Assembly (NCBI GenBank): GCA_023213315.1
Contig: JAKCPI010005160.1
Span: 1 to 64,000, forward strand
Origin: Euborellia annulipes
Taxonomy: Eukaryota > Arthropoda > Insecta > Dermaptera > Anisolabididae
DNA length: 64,000 nt
Direction of reading: 5' to 3'
Shown piece after piece: positions 57,012 through 64,000 of the stretch. The position numbers and the translations under genes are program-made. The notes below the pieces were generated by a model, which had not been told where the DNA came from, did not search any database, and was given only the letters and a program-made list of their open reading frames with translations. The first letter of the stretch is position 1. Each line of letters starts with the position of its first letter.

Positions 57012-58826
57012 ATATGACTAATTTAGAGAAATACAATAAAATATAAAAAATTATTTTTGCAAAATTCTCTAAGTCCAATTTGCAATTTGCAAAAATGCTT
57101 CAAAGTCTCTTGATAATAAATAAAATAATTTTAGGTTATAATTCAAAAATTAAAATGAAGATATTATTAAAGTTCTTTTATGGTTATATTTAATACTAAT
57201 AGCTTAGAAACCAGTAAATCAAAGTTATAATGAAATCGACTTAATATTATTTATTTTGTTGTCTTTTCGAAATCACTGATCTTCATCTTCATTATCAGGA
57301 ATATTATCTAAAAATTAAATTTTGACATCTACGAATTCATTTCTCATTTTTCAAAAAAAAGGATTTATTTAAGGTAAACAATATATATATAGGTTAAATA
57401 AGTTTTTATTGGTTGTTAACACCATAAAAAACAACGTGTTAGGAACATAAATCATTTTAGCAAAATGAAAATCCTGCATTGAAATATTGTAAAAATAATT
57501 TTATGCTTTTACATTAAATATAAATTCTTTTAGGACATATTTCATAAAAAATATTATTAATTATAGCATTTGAAACAATATTCCGTGCTTAACTCAATTT
57601 TGAATTTTTGGTCTTTGACACACCATTGCATAACAGGGACCCTGTTAACGGTCCATATAACAAAATGTACAGTAGCTAAGAGTGTGCTTTTTCTCTCAGG
57701 ATATTGTTCGGAATAGTTCTTTAAAAGAGTTGGAATATGCAGCTAGAGCCCATTCGAATAATGGTCTCTCATTGAAAAAAATGTGGCCGCTCCTCGGGTT
57801 GGTAAAATAATAAAGGCGATGTTTGTAGAGTGGTGGTTTTGCTTAATCACGGCCGGGTGGTCGGCCGGCCACCCTGATGGCATCTCATGGCACGTGCTTC
57901 TTCCTCGGGTATCAATGCTGGCTTCTTTTCACTTAGTCAGAGAACAGATAGAGTGACAGACTGGCAACTAAGCAAACAAGTGTCTATCTCACCTCACCCG
58001 GCTCTTAACCATTCTTAACAAAATAAACGATAAAAAAAGGAATTTTATTAAACACCAACTCTAAGCGAAAATCTGAGCCACAAACTATTATAATTTTAAC
58101 AGCTGTTTCTATCTGATAATTAATGATTAAGGATTAGCCTCAAACCAACATTTTTTTTTTTTTTTTTTACTTTGTATGTTAAGTTAATTTACATTAGATA
58201 ATGTTGTTGATACAAGTCAAAGTTGAATATATAAAAATTTAAGTAATTATTGTTTCCAAAAGAAAACATTTATTTTTAAACGTCGCCATAAGGTATAAGA
58301 ATTCATAATAGGAATGATTGAATACTCACTCATGACAGATTCCATTTGAGCCTTATGCATGATGAAATAAGACATTAAGATATCCTATACTACTCAACAA
58401 TTGATCTATATCACTTTATAATTTTATTTTCCCGAGCTATTATATATAATAGTAAGGGGAAAGTATTGTTATATAATAGTGAAAAATTTGACCCCTAATT
58501 TTTTTATGCTGTAGGCCTTTATCTTTGCGCTTCAGGTCACAATGGCCCTAAAAAGACAAAAGTAATCCAACTCTTGTGGGAGTGTGTATGTGTATACACA
58601 TCGCTATAGCTTTTTTAATTGCTTATATCAATACATTTAGATGAAACTTTACAAATTTCTAATTAAAGAAATTAAATATTCGATCAAAGTTAATAGTTAC
58701 CCTTACTTTATTTATGTATTATTTTAAAAGATAGTTTTAATAATATACTTAACATGTACAGTATTAATTATTTTGCACAACACAACGAGTAAGCTTGTTA
58801 AATTCGAATTGAAATGCTAGCATTGT
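57012..58826. other. intergenic; non-repetitive island at 57.8-58.0 kb
   Basis: AT-rich apart from 57.82-58.01 kb, which is varied and holds the palindrome-like GGTGGTCGGCCGGCCACC. No exon or transposon end. TTGGTCTTTGACACACC at 57.61 kb starts the inverted match to 53.76 kb. Confidence 0.4.
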
Positions 58827-58834
58827 CAGTCATG

Positions 58835-59068
58835 CAGTGGCGTAGCGAGGGGCATAGGGGCGCCAAATGGTCAGCAAAATAAAAAATTCCTGGGTAATTT
58901 TTATTTTTTATTATAATTGATTTCTGAAAAATATATTTTAAATTTAGTGCCAGTGTAATATAATAATTTTGTATATTTTACGTATAATTTTATTTGGTTT
59001 TCGAAAGGGGGGGGGGGCGCTAAAAAGGTATTGTGCCCCGGGCGCGAGTTAAGCTCGCTACGCCACTG
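58835..59068. mobile_element. hAT-type MITE, 234 bp, perfect TSD
   Basis: Perfect inverted ends CAGTGGCGTAGCGAG / CTCGCTACGCCACTG with the 8-bp duplication CAGTCATG (58827-58834 and 59069-59076). A run of ten or more G lies in the right half. Perfect ends and duplication suggest it is one of the youngest insertions here. Confidence 0.95.
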
Positions 59069-59076
59069 CAGTCATG

Positions 59077-59477
59077 CAGGGACTTACCCGAGCTGCGTCA
59101 TTTTTTCCTGAGGGGCCCGGGCCCTTTAAGCTCAAAGATATTTTTCCCGTCTAGTCTAGTCTAGGATAGCTAAAAACGCAGATTTCAGTGGCTAATTTTC
59201 AAAAAAAATTTTCATACCCTCAGAAAGTGGCGGTCCCAGGACTTGGTCAAGGGGGGGAGCCCAAATTCTTTTTTTTTTTATTTCATTAAAAAAATTGAAA
59301 TGCGCTGTAAATAAATTGTATAAGATTGAATAATAAAAAACATTCTGGCAAATTTATAATTTTTTGTTTAGTTTTAAAATATTAAATAAAACTTTTGAAT
59401 TTTTTCGGTCCAATGGGGGGGGGCCTCTGGCCCACCCCCCTGGGACCGCTAGTGCCCTCAGACCCCGGAAGTCCTCT
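59077..59477. mobile_element. probable hAT-type element containing a nested MITE
   Basis: Left end CAGGGACTTACCCGAG; right end, in reverse complement, CAGAGGACTTCCGGGG, an imperfect match. It contains GGGGCCCGGGCCC. No target duplication could be confirmed. It is split by the element at 59225-59454. Confidence 0.55.
59225..59454. mobile_element. nested hAT-type MITE, 230 bp, perfect TSD
   Basis: The ends are AAGTGGCGGTCCCAGG and, in reverse complement, CACTAGCGGTCCCAGG. The 8-bp duplication CCCTCAGA is perfect (59217-59224 and 59455-59462). G-runs inside both ends; AT-rich middle. Confidence 0.92.
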
Positions 59478-59724
59478 GTCAAGGTCTGGCCTCAATAACT
59501 TATGGTAACCCTATGTTTAGGAAATTTTGAAAAAATTTTAAATAACTTTTTTATTTAAATAAATATTGTAAGCTATGTATAACCGTTTCAAAAATTGAGT
59601 CAAAAACTGTGTAAAAAATTGTTGGCACAATAGCCTTTTACTTACTAAAAAAAACTAAGAGTGGGGGGAGGGGGGCCCGTATTATTATGTAGCCCCGGGG
59701 CCCGTCAAGTCTGTCTGCGGCCCT

Positions 59725-59935
59725 GTTCATAGGAAAGATATGATAAATAGTTGCCATGGTAACAAAATATAAATATTTTCCCATGTTCATAAGTTTTACA
59801 TCTTGAATTCAAATGTACCTTACTGTCGGAAACTAAATATATGTCGCCACAAAAAAATCTGGTGTGACTGGCGCACAGCACACAACCTTCTCTTACCCTT
59901 CTTGTGAAAGAAAAATATTCATTTTTTTTGACCAG
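59725..59935 (+). repeat. family A 3' part, forward
   Basis: It begins at TTCATAGGAAAGATATG directly after a truncated hAT right end (GTCTGTCTGCGGCCCTG), contains GTTGCCATGGTAAC and ATCTGGTGTGACTGGCGCAC, and stops within the hairpin (TCTCTTACCCTTCTTGTG). Confidence 0.85.
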
Positions 59936-60056
59936 TGAGTGTACTGGTATTTTTTCTTTAGTGAGTTTTTTGCTAAAGCTAAAGAACTATGGAATACCGT
60001 AAAAATATGTTTTTTGTATTCAGGGATGTAGAAAATTGTATAGGGATGTCCAAAGT

Positions 60057-60300
60057 CATGGGCGTAGCCAGACATCTTGTTAGGGGGGGGGGGCAACCCC
60101 TCGTTAGAGCGAGAGAGGGGGTTTGCAATTAATATATACATAGATTATTAATTATTTATTTAAATAAAAAAAAATTAAATTATTGTAGTGGATTGGGGCG
60201 TTAAAAAAAAATTCCCAATGGGAAAAATATATATTTGTTTTTTTTTTTTAATTTTTAGGACAAGCAAAGGCCCCCCTGCCTCCCCCTGGCTACGCCCATG
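60057..60300. mobile_element. hAT-type MITE, 244 bp, perfect TSD
   Basis: Perfect inverted ends CATGGGCGTAGCCAG / CTGGCTACGCCCATG flanked by TCCAAAGT (60049-60056 and 60301-60308). G-run after the left end, C-runs before the right. Same group as 42598-42783. Confidence 0.95.
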
Positions 60301-60308
60301 TCCAAAGT

Positions 60309-63300
60309 TAAAAAAAACACTTAAAAACTTCGATTTTTCTAAATCTCTTTAAAAAACCCAGGTAATATAAAATTAGAGTCGTTTTATAGCACATTTTCTA
60401 TTAAAATTTTATTTTCTTTATAGCTCTAATGTGTTGGCATTTTTGGAATCAGCGCTACCCAAATACACAAGAATAGCTTCAAATAGTCAGTCAACAAAAA
60501 AAAGATATTTTTTGTTCCCCTGTGTTATATTTAACAAAATATTTTTATAAATATATTTTGAATAAAAATATTGCTCCTTGATATTGAGATATGAATTTAG
60601 TTAGCATATCGCACGCAAGAAGCGCCACTGTCCAAGAGCGCCTGCTACTTAGGCAGGCATTACAAAAAAAATATTATGGATGCCTATTCATTAGGCAAGC
60701 AATTCTGGAATGGCAGTCTAAAAAAATTCTAGTAAAAATGAAGATATTCAAAAACACCATAACAAATACTCAAATTTATTCCGATTGTATTTACTTTTAA
60801 GCATATATAATCCAGAATGGGAAAATGAAATATCCAAGATTTCAAAAGCGATGGGGAAAAGTGTGAAAAAATATAGGGAAAAATTATGTTTTTTTTTCTT
60901 TTTGGACTTAATGGAGGCCAACTAAATTACATGGCTCGCCATCCAAAATAGTTAAGCAGCCAGGCTGTTGAAAGAAGAAAATAAATTAAAGGCGGAGAGA
61001 AAGAGCCAATTTAATTTAATAGAAAAAGAGCGACGTTTCGACGCATGTAGGGGCAATGCTCAGGCTTTTTAGTTCAAGCATTAAAAAGTAAAAGAGCAGT
61101 ATTTCTAAATAAGCCAAGTAGGCTGCAGCCTATAGTGGCGCACAATTTTTTTGAATGGTGCATCGCCTGTCTTCCAAATTGGAGCACCTAATATAAAAAT
61201 TTTAAATTTTTTAATGAATGAACTTGCATCATAAAATTGACAAAAAAAAAAATTTAAGTGGTAAAAACTTGTTGGAAAGGAGCCCCCAAAAAAAAATAAT
61301 TTTTTAGAAATAACGAAGATTTATAAAAATGAACCTGTTAGTCAAAATGTGTTGTTCAAAAAAATTAAGAACAAAATTTTGTTGAAATAGTGTTGCAATA
61401 CTTTTTGCAAAAATTATTAATAAATTAAATTTGGTCTTTTTCTCTTCTTTTCCTTTAATTTTAAACTAAGAAGCTATTTTTGTCTTTACTATTAATATTT
61501 GTAAGGAAAAAGTAAATTATAAAATACTTGTGATATGTGTAAAAATTGAAATATAATTAATCAAATTGAAAGAAATTTTTACAAGATATACAGAGAGATA
61601 ATGAATATACAATTTAATTAAAGCTTTTAAAATTTTAAAGCTGTATGTATATTTACAAATCAAATTTTTCAAAAAAATTTTTTTTTTACATTAACTACAC
61701 TTTAAACAGGTACTCTATTGACTAAAAGGAAAAAATTTTTTATCAAAGAAAAGCAAAATTTTATAATTAAAAGACTGTGAAAATTACTAATTTAAAATTA
61801 CATAATAACAAACAGTGCTTTTATAATATTATTCAAAAAGATATCCATTTTTGTAAATTACTAGTTAATTTTTTAGATATTGTAAGTTTAAAATATTATT
61901 TTAAAATATATTGAAATTCAGTTTAAAAAAAACATGCAAAGTTAAAAGTTCATTTTTATAATAAAAATAGTAATCTAAGATTACGTTATTTGTGAATGTT
62001 ATAAAAGTAAAATTGTAATAAAAAAATATACACAATATATATAAGTTTTCAAAAAAGATTTATATACTGTGTACTTTTAGTGTAAAATTTTACATTTTCA
62101 AAAATTATGTTTTAGTTCAATTATTTAAGCTCTATTCATTACTTCTAAAAGTGATTAAAAATATTTTTTAAAAATTATTATTAATTTTTATAAATTACTA
62201 GAAAAATAGAATGGAAACAATTTTAATTCCTTAAAAGGGCCATTTGTTTATATGCATATAAAAGTGAAATCTGGTTATATAGTTCTTTCAAAATTTGAAA
62301 GTTTTAATTTATTATGTTCAACCATTCAAAATTGAGATTCCTCTTTGCGTTTTCACTCGGTTTCCAGTTGAAATTTATTCATTTTCGAAGCTCAACTTAG
62401 ATTTATTTAATTAATTAGAAAACCTTTCCAGGCTTTCTGTATAAATGTTTTTTCCTTTTTGTTTCTTTTTAAATTCTCAGATCAGAGAATTTGATTTCAC
62501 AATTGCTAATATAGTAGAATGACTAAGATGTGATTCCTTAGGGCTTCAATTTTACTCAACTAGCAAACTTATGCGCCAGATAGCAACTCATTGATATATT
62601 AACAAGAACAAGAATGAGTTTTTTCACATATAATTAGCTATCTGACGTATAAGGAAATTTTGTGAAGTTAGAAACTTAATAAAGGCGTTGAATTTAAAAA
62701 AACAAAAGCTATTTTTTTGTCTTAAGGGATTCAAAAATGCAAAATCTTATTATTAAAAAAATTTCATGAAATTTTATGATTTTGCTGTATGTCTGTCTCC
62801 TTATTATCTCTTAAGGCGAAATAAAAGATAGCTTGTGTTTACTTTTGATAGACATAGTATATAACCATTAATTTTCATTTAAATACCTTTATAATTTTAA
62901 TATTTGAGAGAAAAACAGCGAGTTAATATTTGTACCTAAGAGCTCTAAGGTTGCTCTTTGAGTCTGAATTAAAAAGAAAAAGGCAAATTGAATAAAAATT
63001 AACAAGAACCAGCCAAGTATTTTAAGGACTCGGTTTTCCTATCAACTATTTTAACAGTCAGTTGCAATTAATTATTTTATTGTTTCCTGTAATTTTTAGG
63101 ACCGCTTTGAATTTTATAAGGGAGTAAGGCAGGATTTATTTTTTGGATCCTCCTTTTTAAATTTTATTTAATTTTCCTTTTTCTATTATATATACTAGAT
63201 ATTAAATATTGACGGTGTTCTAACAATACCTCCGATCTCTTTTTCTACCGATATTTGACTAAGATTTCTTATTATGGCTTTTTTCACAGAAGATCGAATG

Positions 63301-64000
63301 GAAAGATCGCGAAAATGATAAAAAATTAAAAATATATCGAAGAAACAGCACAAGTAGAAATTCATTGAAAATTTACTTTGAAAATGCTGGATAATAATTT
63401 AAGACAAATAATTTTTGAGAAAATAAAAAACACATTGCACACAATTGTGCGCCTTATAAACTAGTGAAATTTTAGATAAGAGGTATTGTCAGAGCAGCTT
63501 CGATATCCTGTTATTGAGCGGAATATCTCTTAGATACATATATTTTATTCACTTTATTATCATTTGATTTTCCGAAAAGAAGTCATAACTATTTAGCAAT
63601 ATGACATATATTTAAATATATAATATTTCTCAAGTATACATTTCATTCGAAAGAAAATGACAAGTACTTTAATTTTTCAATTTAGCCTTTCAATAGTTTT
63701 TTTTTTTTTTTTTTACAAATAAATTTATCACATGTTAAAATTTAAATTGAAAACATTTTAAAATATAAACTATATATAATGTCATTTCTATCACATATTT
63801 AAATGGAGATAAGCAGTTTGAAAAATGTGTACATCTGATGATTTTTGACAAAATTACATAAAATAAGAACAATAACATATTCTAGAATAATCCTTTGGAA
63901 CAACAAAATATTTCAAACAAAATATAAAATTAAATAATTATTCTGCCCTGTTAGTAAACTCCTGAGTAGAGTGATGATAATAAAATAAAAAAGATGTAGA
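60309..64000. other. very AT-rich stretch; one ribozyme-like motif near 61.05 kb
   Basis: No gene, transposon end or long repeat found; reading frames are short. At 61015-61080 the minus strand reads AAAAAGC, CTGAGCA, a helix II-like region, GAAAC, GTC, GCTCTTTTT: helix I pairs (one mismatch), but the core base G8 is C, so activity is unlikely. It stands alone. Only a few mixed-composition patches break the A/T-rich sequence (for example 62.3-62.6 kb). Confidence 0.5.

Noticed and set aside
61015..61080. Active hammerhead at 61 kb
   Set aside because: The catalytic G8 position is C and no partner copy is nearby; kept only as a degenerate motif.

Overview
This 64 kb window is AT-rich, intron-bearing animal DNA, most probably from an arthropod with a repeat-dense genome (I cannot name the species). 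It has one clear conserved gene, a Krüppel-like zinc-finger factor of the KLF1/2/4 (arthropod dar1-like) type on the minus strand at 20.07-21.05 kb. That exon opens directly at a splice acceptor. A GC- and CpG-rich island with CCAAT boxes lies 1.4-1.75 kb upstream and holds a plausible first exon. A second minus-strand exon at 24.3 kb encodes a signal peptide and ends at a consensus splice donor. No rRNA, certain tRNA, CRISPR array, plasmid or bacterial feature was seen.

Most of the recognisable remainder is a graveyard of mobile elements. (1) About ten short hAT-type elements have ends such as CAGTGGCG, CAGGGGCG or CATGGGCG, G-runs just inside the ends and, in most cases, perfect 8-bp target duplications. 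Several sit inside other repeats. (2) A roughly 1 kb repeat, here called family A, occurs in about a dozen copies in both orientations. It ends in a long hairpin and carries an internal GTTGCCATGGTAAC palindrome. One copy has a 269-bp segment triplicated. (3) piggyBac-like TTAA elements occur at 15.2, 46.2, 50.6 and 50.9 kb, one apparently inserted in another. (4) There are a mariner-like element, pogo/Tigger remnants, the 3' end of a non-LTR retrotransposon, tRNA-derived SINE pieces and several microsatellites.

The most unusual signals are hammerhead-ribozyme-like motifs arranged as outward-facing pairs. Two pairs (25.1/25.3 kb and 52.3/53.0 kb) keep all core boxes and base-paired helices. 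Two more pairs and two single motifs are degenerate. They resemble the ribozymes of Penelope-like retroelements or retrozymes, but no reverse transcriptase is visible beside them. Other structural features are a 281-bp near-perfect foldback at 39.5-39.8 kb, followed by a 99-bp tandem array of nine units whose variants follow an A-B-B trimer pattern.

Layout: 0-17.8 kb mainly repeats; 17.8-24.5 kb gene-bearing; 24.5-60.3 kb mixed repeats with scattered non-repetitive islands that could be regulatory; 60.3-64 kb very AT-rich and nearly featureless.
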